Positions 17,672-28,223 of a DNA stretch of 64,000 nucleotides are shown here, piece by piece (the first letter of the stretch is position 1; each line of letters begins with the position of its first letter). Source of the stretch: Flavobacterium oreochromis (GTDB lineage Bacteria; Bacteroidota; Bacteroidia; Flavobacteriales; Flavobacteriaceae); assembly GCF_019565455.1 (NCBI RefSeq), contig NZ_CP067377.1, positions 3,476,004 to 3,540,003 of the forward strand. Direction: 5' to 3'. The notes under the pieces were generated by a model. It worked only from the letters and a program-made list of their open reading frames with translations. It searched no databases and was not told the origin of the DNA. The position numbers and the translations under genes are program-made.

Positions 17672-18589
17672 ATGAATCATTTATTAGCTATTATTTGGAA
17701 TCCAGTAGATGGTATTTCAATAGGCAATTTTACAATCCGTTTTTATAGTTTAATGTTTGTTATTGCATTTTCTTTAGGAATTGCCATTATGAAAAGAATT
17801 TTTATAAGAGAAGGAGAATCTATTGAAAAATTAGATTCACTCTTTATTTGGATGGTAATTTCAGTATTATTAGGAGCTCGTTTAGGACATGTATTCTTTT
17901 ATGACTGGGACTATTATAGAAATCACTTGGAAGAAATATTATTACCTGTGCGTTTTAAACCTGAATTTGAATTCACAGGCTTTCAAGGACTAGCAAGTCA
18001 CGGAGCTGCTATATCTGTAATTATTTTTATGTATTTCTATTCTAAAAACATTATTAAAAGGCCTTTTTTGTGGGTATTAGATCGAATAGTAATTCCTGTA
18101 TCAAGTGGAGCAGTATTTGTACGATTAGGAAATTTTTTTAATTCAGAAATTGTTGGTGATCAAACTCAATCAATATTCGGAATAAAGTTTGTACAAGATG
18201 CTATTTCTAAAAATGAAGCCATCAATACAACAGGTATTATGAATTATAGAGAAGCATATAAAGAGTTAACTACTAATCCAAAATATGCTTCTTTAATTGA
18301 TAGTATTCCTGCTAAACATCCTTCACAATTGTATGAGGCTTTTGGCTATATTTTTGTTTTTGCTTTATTATTTTATATGTATTGGAAAACAGATGCTAGA
18401 AACAAACAAGGTTTACTATTTGGTACTTTTCTTATAACCTTATTTACTATACGAATCATAGTAGAATCTGTTAAAGAAAGTCAAGGTGGTTTTGAAAATA
18501 TATTAGGAATTATGAGTACAGGACAATGGCTAAGTGTTCCTTTTATAGTTGTAGGTATTTACTTAGTTGTTAAAGCTAATAAAAAATAA
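17672..18589 (+). CDS. lgt: Prolipoprotein diacylglyceryl transferase
   Basis: 305-residue inner-membrane enzyme that moves a diacylglyceryl group from phosphatidylglycerol to the lipobox cysteine of prolipoproteins, the first step of lipoprotein maturation. It has seven hydrophobic segments. Landmarks are IRFYSLMFVIAFSLGI at the first helix, LGARLGHVFFYDW, the ASHGAA motif with the essential His, and the Lgt signature GAVFVRLGNFFNSEIVG. HPSQLYEAFGY and the last helix close the protein. The start (MNHLLAIIWNP) is typical. Several predicted lipoproteins in this window would be its substrates. Confidence 0.97.
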   Translation: MNHLLAIIWNPVDGISIGNFTIRFYSLMFVIAFSLGIAIMKRIFIREGESIEKLDSLFIWMVISVLLGARLGHVFFYDWDYYRNHLEEILLPVRFKPEFEFTGFQGLASHGAAISVIIFMYFYSKNIIKRPFLWVLDRIVIPVSSGAVFVRLGNFFNSEIVGDQTQSIFGIKFVQDAISKNEAINTTGIMNYREAYKELTTNPKYASLIDSIPAKHPSQLYEAFGYIFVFALLFYMYWKTDARNKQGLLFGTFLITLFTIRIIVESVKESQGGFENILGIMSTGQWLSVPFIVVGIYLVVKANKK

Positions 18590-19009
18590 TTTCTTAATTT
18601 ACTAAAATTCAAAAAACGGTCTAAAAAGTACAAGAATTATTCTTTCAACAAAGAGCCCTTCTAAAACTCTAATTAAATCTTTTTTAATTAATGTTATAAA
18701 AATCTTTAGGCAAGAATAAAAACACGCTACTTTATGGGTCGTTTTTTATTATTTTTATTTAAAACAAATATCCATTATAGATTAAATACATTGGCGAAGG
18801 TGTTCTAAAAATAAAAAATCAGCGTTATGGGTTCTTACTCCCAAATAAGAAGGAGTCTCATAATCAATACCATTTAATTGATCCCTCTAATCGATAACAA
18901 ACATACTGACTTTTAGGAGAACCTCAAACAAGTATAGTTCTCTTCAGAATGTTATCAGTTAATAGGACCAAAAAAGAAAAATATGCTCTATCTAAAAAAG
19001 AATTCTAAT
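18590..19009. other. Intergenic region after lgt
   Basis: 420 bases without an intact gene. The only coding-like signal is the decayed leftward frame at 18782-18938 listed separately. No convincing terminator hairpin for lgt was found. The far right end passes into the purB promoter. Confidence 0.5.
18782..18938 (-). pseudogene. Possible remnant of an unknown gene
   Basis: Read leftward, one frame gives LYLFEVLLKVSMFVID, an in-frame TAG, then RDQLNGIDYETPSYLGVRTH and NADFLFLEHLRQCI before TAA. The second part has a protein-like composition and higher GC than its surroundings, but no start codon or family could be found. It may be the C-terminal stub of a deleted gene; chance is also possible. 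Confidence 0.25.
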
Positions 19010-19017
19010 TATATTTG
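19010..19017 (+). promoter_or_regulatory. -7 promoter box of purB
   Basis: TATATTTG is an exact TAnnTTTG match 24 bases before the purB ATG at 19042. It excludes an in-frame start at 19015, which would lie inside the box. Confidence 0.7.
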
Positions 19018-19041
19018 CTCTTTTTTAAAACAACACACACA

Positions 19042-20387
<1,346 letters not shown>

Positions 20388-20397
20388 ATTTTAAATA

Positions 20398-20462
20398 AGA
20401 ATGTCTAAAAAGTTATTATTTATAAAAAACGAAATATTTATTTCTTTTTAGACATTCTTTTA
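20398..20462 (+). terminator. Terminator after purB
   Basis: AGAATGTCTAAAAAG (20398-20412) pairs perfectly with CTTTTTAGACATTCT (20444-20458) and a T run follows. Confidence 0.8.
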
Positions 20463-20499
20463 TTTATAAGAATTTTATTAAAAATCTATTAATTCTTCT

Positions 20500-20941
20500 T
20501 TATGTATTGATTTCAAGATCTTTTATATAATCTTCATTTTCATAAAAAAATCGTTCAAAAGCATCCATTTGTTCATAAAAGAAATCAAAAACATGATCCC
20601 AAGTAGATTTATTATTAATACTAATACCTAAAAGTTCTACCCAAATTCTACTTACTACTTTTCCATTTTCAAGATAATAATTTCGTTCAAAAATAGCTTC
20701 TGGTAAGTAATCTTCCAACAATATAGCTTTTAGTGATTCTACTTTTTCAAAATATATTTTTCTTTTTCTTCATCTCTAGGCTCTATTTCTAATAAGACTT
20801 GTGCTTTTTTATTATCTATAAAAATTTAAAGCTAACATCTTTTATTTTTGTATTATATAATAACCATTTTCTAGGATAGGCTTCTGCAAATTTAGTCCAA
20901 AATTCTTTTTTAATTTGAATACTCTCTTCTTTACTATACAT
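20500..20941 (-). CDS. DUF4268 family protein, two frameshifts
   Basis: About 147 residues when one T (plus A5 run at 20820-20824) and one A (plus T5 at 20757-20761) are restored. The start is MYSKEESIQIKKEFWTKFAE at 20941. The body has IDNKKAQVLLEIEPRDEEK and LLEDYLPEAIFERNYYLENG, and it ends STWDHVFDFFYEQMDAFERF and YENEDYIKDL. The N-terminal IKKEFWTKFAEAYPRKWLLYNT and the later VSFKF/ALLEIE pattern match DUF4268, a small domain common in Bacteroidota, also found fused to endonuclease-like proteins. Function unknown. Monocistronic, convergent with purB. Confidence 0.8.
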
Positions 20942-21044
20942 AGGTAAAATGTTTTAATAATTGTGTATCCCAAAAAATAGTTATAACTTTAAAAGTTCTA
21001 TATAGTACCCTTACTATAAAAAACATTGTTAAAACTTGATTAAG

Positions 21045-21683
21045 ATGGAATTTTCTAATTTTTTAAAATACATTCCAAAAATAGCAAAAGAAACACTCCC
21101 TGCAATAGAGTCTCATTGTAAAATGATTCCTCCTGAACGAACGAAACTTTTAGAAGAATTAAGTTTACAAAATATCATTTGCAAAAAAGCGGCTGTCATG
21201 ATGCTTTTTTATCCTAAAAACTACTTAACTCATCTAGCTTTAATCGTTAGAAATTCATACCCAGGAGTTCATTCATCGCAAATAGCTTTTCCTGGAGGAA
21301 AAGTGGAATTATATGATAAAAACTTATCAGAAACAGCTTTAAGAGAAACTTATGAAGAAATTGGAATTTCACAAGATAAAATCAAAATAATAAGACCTTT
21401 CACTGAAGTGTATATCCCTCCTAGCAATTATTTAGTTGCACCTTTTTTAGGTATTAGTCAGGAAGAACTTATTTTTAAATTAAATCCAGAAGAAGTAGCC
21501 GATATAGTAGAATTACCTTTACATGATTTTTTAGATGACAACAACATTACTCATGTAAACATGAAAACATCTTATGCTAATGAGATCAAGGTTCCTGCTT
21601 TTAAAATAGATGACCACATCATTTGGGGAGCAACTGCTATGATGATGAGTGAACTTAAAGACATCATAAAAAAAGTCTTATAA
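21045..21683 (+). CDS. NUDIX hydrolase, CoA pyrophosphatase type
   Basis: 212-residue NUDIX protein. The Nudix box is GGKVELYDKNLSETALRETYEEIG, split here as residues about 88-111, with the metal-binding R-E-x-x-E-E. Immediately before it SYPGVHSSQIAFPGGK is the extra motif (UPF0035) that marks NUDIX enzymes splitting coenzyme A into 4'-phosphopantetheine and 3',5'-ADP. The ATG at 21045 (MEFSNFLKYIP) is preferred; a TTG nine bases upstream is possible. It lies 40 bases before plsC, but plsC has its own promoter box. Confidence 0.9.
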   Translation: MEFSNFLKYIPKIAKETLPAIESHCKMIPPERTKLLEELSLQNIICKKAAVMMLFYPKNYLTHLALIVRNSYPGVHSSQIAFPGGKVELYDKNLSETALRETYEEIGISQDKIKIIRPFTEVYIPPSNYLVAPFLGISQEELIFKLNPEEVADIVELPLHDFLDDNNITHVNMKTSYANEIKVPAFKIDDHIIWGATAMMMSELKDIIKKVL

Positions 21684-21695
21684 TTTTTTTTTTCA

Positions 21696-21703
21696 TACAT
21701 TTG
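21696..21703 (+). promoter_or_regulatory. -7 promoter box of plsC
   Basis: TACATTTG, an exact TAnnTTTG match, 20 bases before the plsC start codon. Confidence 0.6.
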
Positions 21704-21723
21704 CCTGCTTCAAATTAAAAAAT

Positions 21724-22572
21724 ATGGGATTATTTAAACGAAATCCTTTCGGACATATACTATTTATAAAAAGATGGATTATCATTCTATTTGGAATTTT
21801 CACACATCGTAGATACCGAGGATTTAATCAACTTAACATTGAAGGGTCAGAAATTATACGTAATTTACCCAACACAAACGTATTATTTATATCAAATCAT
21901 CAGACTTATTTTGCTGATGTGGTGGCCATGTTTCATGTTTTTAATGCTAGTTTAAAAGGACGTGAAAATAATATCAAAAATATTTGGTACTTATGGAGAC
22001 CTAAATTAAATCTTTATTACATAGGAGCAAAAGAAACACTTAACGCTAATTTACTTACTAAAATCATGTCTTATGTAGGAGCTATATCTGTTGAAAGAAC
22101 TTGGAGAGCTGGTGGTAAAGACTTAGAAAAACACGAACAAAAACAGGTAAATTTATCTGATTTTAAAAGTATTGAAATAGCCTTAAATGATGGTTGGGTT
22201 ATTACATTTCCACAAGGTACTACTAAATCTTTTAAACCCGTAAGAAAAGGTACAGCTCATATTATTAAAGAATATAAACCTATTGTTGTTCCTATTGTTA
22301 TAGATGGTTTTAGAAGATCCTTTGATAAAAAAGGACTCATTACTAAGAAAAAAGGTATTTTACAAAGCTTTACTGTTAAAGAACCTCTACAAATAGATTA
22401 TGATAACGAATCTATCGAATCCATCGTAGAAAAAATTGAATTTGCAATAGAACAACATCCTTCTTTTTTAAAAGTATTATCTGTAGAGGAAATTAAGGAA
22501 CAAGAAGAACTTGATAAATTAAGGAGATGGAATGTCAATAAAAAAAACAAGGAATCTGAAAACTCTAACTAA
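21724..22572 (+). CDS. plsC: 1-acyl-sn-glycerol-3-phosphate acyltransferase family protein
   Basis: 282 residues. The catalytic acyltransferase motif HX4D is seen as SNHQTYFADVVAMF (about residues 58-71), and the substrate-binding block as VITFPQGTTKSFKP. A hydrophobic stretch near the N-terminus (RWIIILFGIFTH) places it at the inner membrane. The family adds the second acyl chain to lysophosphatidic acid in phospholipid synthesis. The tail (about 255-282) is highly charged. The symbol is by family; other lysophospholipid acyltransferases share these motifs. Confidence 0.88.
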   Translation: MGLFKRNPFGHILFIKRWIIILFGIFTHRRYRGFNQLNIEGSEIIRNLPNTNVLFISNHQTYFADVVAMFHVFNASLKGRENNIKNIWYLWRPKLNLYYIGAKETLNANLLTKIMSYVGAISVERTWRAGGKDLEKHEQKQVNLSDFKSIEIALNDGWVITFPQGTTKSFKPVRKGTAHIIKEYKPIVVPIVIDGFRRSFDKKGLITKKKGILQSFTVKEPLQIDYDNESIESIVEKIEFAIEQHPSFLKVLSVEEIKEQEELDKLRRWNVNKKNKESENSN

Positions 22573-23239
22573 TTTTTCAATCTAAGAATAAATCTGAGAT
22601 GTAAAAAGCCATTTTTTTGTTTTTATTTTAAATCATTGAATATAAAAACAAAATATATTGTAGATCTGTTAAACTTAATTATACTTAGCAAATCCAATAA
22701 GTCTTATTTATAAAAAACATTATTTAGCAAATAAAAGGACTAATATAATTTTGTCTTTACAAAGCATTCATTTTTACTTATCAATTTATAAAAAAATTTG
22801 ACAAAACTTACTTTGTACTTATTTCAAATAAGGCTAGCTGATTATATACATAAATTTGGTAAAAAGTGTTTATTAACAAAAATGTGACAATGAAATTTAT
22901 AAACTCGGAAATACACTAATAAAAATTATTTTATCTACTTCTTTTATTTCTACACTTAAACTGCTCTAAATAACAAAAGCATAAAAGTCTATATATTCAA
23001 GAAAAATTTTGAATATTAGTTAATGATATATCCATTTTAACCGATAATTCAACAAAATAAAAGTTCCTAAAATAGCACTCCTCCTATAATCTCCTTAAAC
23101 CTGTAAAAGTATAAACTAAATTATAGCATTTCCATTTTAAACATTCAAAAAATATTTTCTATGTTGTGAAATGACACATACAATTAGATGAAAAATGATC
23201 CGATTGACTATTACATTTAAAACTAATTTTAATGATTTT
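22573..23239. other. Gene-free AT-rich region
   Basis: 667 bases without a convincing gene. TAAATTTG at 22852-22859 matches the -7 consensus, but only a 9-codon frame follows. No terminator with a T run was found for either flanking gene. It may hold decayed sequence; I see nothing more definite. Confidence 0.4.
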
Positions 23240-23920
23240 TTAAGGTATTTTAAATTCAATACCTAAATTTCGATAGGAGATTAATTGAATCCGATGATCT
23301 TCTGCAAAATACTTCCTAATTTTTGATAAAAATACATCCATACTACGCCCTGAGAAATAATCTTTATTTAACCATATAGCTTGTAATATATCTTCTCTTT
23401 TTATTAATTGATTAGGATGCTGTGCTAAATACTGAATAATAGATGTTTCTTTTTCTGTTAGGTTAATAAGTTTTTTAGGACTAATTAATTTAAAATTAGT
23501 AATATCTAATTGATAATTTCCAATAAAAAATAGATCTTCTATTTTAGAATCTGATTTATGAATTCTTTTTAAAATATTATGAATTCTTAATACTAACTCA
23601 TCTGCTTCACATGGTTTTGTTATATAATCATCAGCTCCTATTTTTAAACCAAGTATACGATCTTCTTTTAAATTTTTAGCTGTTAAAAAAAGAAAGGCTT
23701 GACTAGAATTTTTCTTTAGAATATTTTCAGCCAAAGTAAAGCCATCCATTATTGGCATCATAATGTCTAAAATACAAATATCATATTGAGTTTCTGAATA
23801 ACTTATTAACGCTTCTTTTCCATTTCTATACCAATATACTATAAAACCTGACAACTCTAAATATTGTTTTAAGATGGTACCAAAATCTAGATCATCTTCT
23901 GCTAATAAAATTGTTTTCAT
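23240..23920 (-). CDS. OmpR/PhoB-type response regulator
   Basis: 226 residues. The receiver domain has the acidic pair at residues 9-10 (LAEDD), phospho-acceptor Asp52 (CILDIMMP), and the conserved Lys of LTAKN. The C-terminal winged helix (about 130-226) includes LTEKETSIIQYLAQHPNQLI and the recognition region YFSGRSMDVFLSKIRKYF. Its start overlaps the end of the sensor kinase gene by four bases, so the pair is translationally coupled. It resembles Bacteroidota RprY-type regulators. Targets are unknown; the beta-barrel gene upstream in the same direction is a candidate. Confidence 0.93.
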   Translation of the reverse strand: MKTILLAEDDLDFGTILKQYLELSGFIVYWYRNGKEALISYSETQYDICILDIMMPIMDGFTLAENILKKNSSQAFLFLTAKNLKEDRILGLKIGADDYITKPCEADELVLRIHNILKRIHKSDSKIEDLFFIGNYQLDITNFKLISPKKLINLTEKETSIIQYLAQHPNQLIKREDILQAIWLNKDYFSGRSMDVFLSKIRKYFAEDHRIQLISYRNLGIEFKIP

Positions 23921-25258
23921 TTTTTAGGAAATTTAATAATAAAAATCGTTGGATTCTTTTTATTTGATAAAATGATAGTAGCTCTATATTTATCTAAAAT
24001 ATTTTTTACGTAAAACAATCCTAAACCTAACCCTTTCGTATTATATATATTTCCTTTTTGAGCTCTGTAGTACTGATCAAAAATATAATGACTATCTAAA
24101 TCTGTTACCCCAATACCATTATCTACAATGGTTATTTGTATTTCATCTTTAAATTCTTCCAAAAAATATTCTATAGTACTAGCTCCGTATTGAATACTAT
24201 TATCTAACAAATTAGTATGAATAATCTGCCAATCTAACTCATTTATTCTTAAAAAGAGATTTGATTTTATATAAACTTTTAACTTTATAAAAGGATTTAT
24301 TCTTTTAAAATCTTCTAAATAGTCTTTACTCCATTGAGATAAATCCATAAATTGAATTTCTTTTTGAATAATATCATCTAATTCAAAATTAATTTGATTT
24401 ACGATCATAAATAGCCTTTGTTGCTGACGTAAAAGCAAATCTATTATTTCATCGCTCCTAGTGGTATTATTTAGTAATTTTAGTGTTTTTAGAGACATAG
24501 AAATAGTAGCAAGAGGTGTTTTTAATTCATGCCCTACATTAGTTATAACAGATTTATGGTTATTTGCTATTTGTTCTTGTAATTTTAAACTTTTAATTGA
24601 CAAATAGAAAAGATAAATAGAAAAAAGAATCATAAACAATGAAATAATAGCTGGACTTATCATTTTTTTAAAAAGTAAAAATTTAAATTCAGTAATGAAA
24701 ATGAAATATCAGTATTAATTTCATTCTCAAAATTACCTATTTTTTCTCCTACAGATTCTGTTTCTGAATGCCAATTTCCTTTTGATAATAAATAAACCTC
24801 TTTTGTTAATGAATCATTAGCATAAACAATGAGTTCTTTTCGTAGTAATGCTTTTTTTTTATTGTTTTTAATTATATAAATCTGATAAATTTTCTTTACT
24901 AAAGCAATTTTATAACTATAAATAGTTTCTATACTATCCATTTTTTTCTTTAATACATCAGAAATATTTTTTTTATTCTTAAGCAATTTTCTTTCAAATT
25001 CTGTAATATTAATTTTTTTTTTATAAAAGTCTTGAATTAAAGAAGCTTCTTTAGTAATTACTAAATCTTTTTTATCTTTTAATAAATCATTACTATCATT
25101 ATATAAATCAGAAAGTATATGCGTTACTGATTCTATTATTTCCTTTTTTTAAGTTCATATGATTGCTTTAATAGGTAAATCTGCATCAGAAATAATCCTG
25201 AAGCTACAATTAAAAAAAATGAAATAATTTGTCGAATCGAAATATTTCTTGATGACAT
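23917..25258 (-). CDS. Membrane sensor histidine kinase, two frameshifts
   Basis: About 447 residues after restoring one A in each of two A7 runs (plus T7 at 25144-25150 and at 24663-24669). The start is MSSRNISIRQIISFFLIVAS with the first membrane helix. A periplasmic sensor region of about 190 residues follows, then a second helix (PAIISLFMILFSIYLFYL), an H-box (NVGHELKTPLATISM) and the ATPase boxes (DNSIQYG, DNGIGVTD, GLGLGLFYVKNI). All catalytic motifs are intact. The gene lies between an outer-membrane beta-barrel gene and its response regulator, a layout seen in flavobacteria. The ligand is unknown. Confidence 0.88.
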
Positions 25259-25335
25259 AATAAAATAATATGTTCAAAACTAATAATAATATAATAAGAA
25301 TCTTTTTTTGTTTTTATGATTAACATTGTATTAAC

Positions 25336-27461
25336 CTACAATCTTTTTTGTTCATCTGATTCTTTTTTAGAGTCTTTATTTTTTAATTTTTGATTTCCAA
25401 AATTATACTTTATCCCTATTCGAATTAATCTACTATCTATATAATCAGTAAAACCATTATTTTGATTAGCATATTTAACTTTTATGATTTGTTTTTCAGA
25501 AGCAAACCAATCATTAAAATGTAAAGAAAGATCTAATTTTTTATCTAAAAATTTCTTATTTAAACTACAATTAAAACTTGCTTGAGAACCTAAACGAAGT
25601 GTTCCTTGTACACTAGCTGAGGTATACCAAAAATTAAATTCTGCATTAAAATTATTTTTTTCTGAAATAACTATTTGATTACTTAAATTAATGTAATAGG
25701 TAAACACATCTTGTTTATATAAACTTTTATCTATTCCGTAAAACGCATCTTGTTTATATTCTCCTTGCAAATAGACACTAGAATTTAATATATTCGATAT
25801 GTTTTGATCAAAAGAAAATGAAATTCCTGCTTGATTTGTATTATTAATATTAGTAAAACGATAAACTATGGTGTTATCTGGATATTGATAATTAATTTCT
25901 GTAAAAGGTTGTTTTATATAAAAATAAAAAAATTCAAAATTATATTTTTCCTTATAACTATAACCTAAAGTAAAATTATCGGTAAATGAGGGCTGTAATT
26001 TAGCATCTCCAACGAAATAAGAAAATTTATTATAATATAACTTTGCAGGATTAAACCAAGAATAATTAGGTCTATCAATTCTATTACTGTAAGAAAAGGA
26101 AATCGTATTAGAATCATTTTTTTTATATTGTATGTATAAAGTTGGAAAAATACGGGTATAAGTAGTATCTAGAATTTGTTGATTATTAACGTTACTACTC
26201 ACATTAGTAGTTTCTGCTCTTAATCCCGCTTTTATTTCCCATTTTGTCCATTTTTTAGCATAAGTAATATACCCTGCATAATTTTTTTCATTGTACTTAA
26301 AATCAGAACTATTTGTGGACTGAAGAACTAAATCATCGTTAACTTTTTCTAAAAATATCAGGTTAGTATTTGCTTTATTCTTATTATATTTAATTCCTGC
26401 TTCAAAAGTATTCAGTGTATAATCCATTTGAAAAGAAAATAATTTTATTTCTTTTTTATTTACTGTTTCAAAATAACTCTTTACTGTTTGAGTCTTATCT
26501 AAATTAAAATCTGTAGAAACGTCTTGAGATTCATTCATTTTATAAAGAGTTCCAGAAACCAAAGTATTTAAAATCGCTTTGTTTTTTAATTTTTTATCAA
26601 AAGAAAGATTTATTGTTTGATTCATCACTGGTAAATCAGTTTTGTTGACTGTTACAATATTCCCTTTAATTAAACCTGATTGATTATCATAAATTTCAGT
26701 TGGTACAATAAATATTCCTGCATTTTTATTATTAATAAAACCTGTATACTCTGCACTTATTGTATTTAAAGAATCTATTTCATATTCACTTACAAAACGT
26801 AAATTTTGTTTAGCATCAAACAAAACTCTTCTTTTTAAATTAGTTTTCCAAGTTACTTTCTGTTCTTCATAAATAGCGTAATCATTACTTGTTCTATAAT
26901 TACTTCCATTTGCAACTGAATAACTAGACGAAAAATTCCATTTATTATGTTTTAAATAAAAATTTGCATTTAAAGATTTACGATGATAAATTGCTTGTGT
27001 ATAGGTACCACCAATACTTCCTTTGTATCCGTTATTAAATAATTTTCTGGTTTTTAAATTAATTATCGCTCCATTTTGAGCATCATATCGTGCAGGTGGG
27101 TTTTCAATGATTTCAATTTTTTTTAATTCTTCACCTTTCATATTTTCTAAAAATGATTGAAGTTCTTCTCCTGAAAGACTTACAACTTTATCATTAATAG
27201 TTATTTTAACGCTTTTTCCTTTTACGGTTAAATTGTCACCTTTAGCTATAACTCCTTGGGATTTTTTTAAAATATCCCATACTGTATTACTTTCATTTGC
27301 TGGACTTATTACAAATTCTACTCTATCTATTTTTTTTTCAATTAATTTTCTTTTTTTACTAATTTGAATCTCTTGAATAGTTTTTGTTGAATCTTTTTAA
27401 TCTCTTGACCTACTAATTTCATTCCTAAGAACAGAAATAATAAAATAAATGAATGATGCAT
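25336..27461 (-). CDS. Outer-membrane beta-barrel receptor family protein, frameshifted
   Basis: About 708 residues after restoring one A in an A5 run (plus T5 at 27394-27398). It starts MHHSFILLFLFLGMKLVGQ (signal peptide). A plug-like domain follows (VWDILKKSQGV, KITINDKVVSLSGEELQSFLENM, IEIIENPPARYDAQNGAIINL), then a long barrel of alternating strands ending IRIGIKYNFGNQKL. This is the OMP_b-brl_3 type related to TonB-dependent receptors. The usual N-terminal carboxypeptidase-regulatory domain is missing. No TonB box is evident. It precedes the sensor kinase and response regulator on the same strand, so it may be their target or part of a signalling set. Confidence 0.87.
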
Positions 27462-27612
27462 ATTTTTTTCTTCAAAATTGCTTGAACTTAACGTTATCAA
27501 GGGTTAACATTGTGTTAAACAGAAGTTAATGAAAAACATTAAATAAAAAAGACTTTAAATTTTAATTAATAAATTAAACTTAAAGTCTATCTAAAGCATA
27601 AATTATTTTTTA

Positions 27613-28148
27613 CTATTTTGTAATATAAATTAATGTTCTTTCTAGTTCATATTTTATTTTTTTAATACTCTTTCGTACCAAGAAATAAGGTAGGGAAAAC
27701 ATAAATGATGCGTGAATTAGAAAAAATAAAACGAGAAGAAAATCTATTTTACACTCTGAATTAAAAATACCGATTAAAACACTCCCATACAATAAAAACA
27801 AAAAATATAGAATATAACAAAAAAATTATCAAATCCATTAATCTTTATTTTTACAATAAGTTCTTCATTATTTTCAATAAAATTACCTATTGCCACAGCA
27901 GTATTAATATTTTTATCAAAAAGACGCTTTATACTTTTTATTCTAAATCCAGAATTATTTACTTCTCCTTTAAATTACTTATCTATTGATGTATAAATAC
28001 AAAGTGAATCAGAAAAAAAACTAATTTGATTATGATCAACTAACAAATCTAATCGTTTAATAAAAACCTCTTTATGAACAGCTAGTTTAATAGTAAATGA
28101 GTCAATTATTTTTATTCTTTCTAAAAATTTATTTACACTAATTTTCAT
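27613..28148 (-). pseudogene. Hypothetical membrane protein with nonsense codon and frameshift
   Basis: Coding-like over 178 codons: MKISVNKFLERIKIIDSFTI from 28148, an in-frame TAA (plus 27975-27977), then FKGEVNNSGFRIKSIKRLFD and IENNEELIVKIKINGFD, and after a missing T (plus A6 at 27800-27805) two membrane helices (FFVIFYIF-FLLYGSVLIGIF, LLVLFFLIHASFMFSLPYFL) and a basic tail. The stop is not a homopolymer indel, so this one may be a true pseudogene, or TAA may derive from a CAA codon. I do not recognise the family. It is 75 bases downstream of the SPFH gene. Confidence 0.5.
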
Positions 28149-28223
28149 TTTTAATAATAGGAAAAACAGGTATTCAAAAGTTTGAAAACTTATATTTTGA
28201 ATACCTGATTAATGATTTATTTT

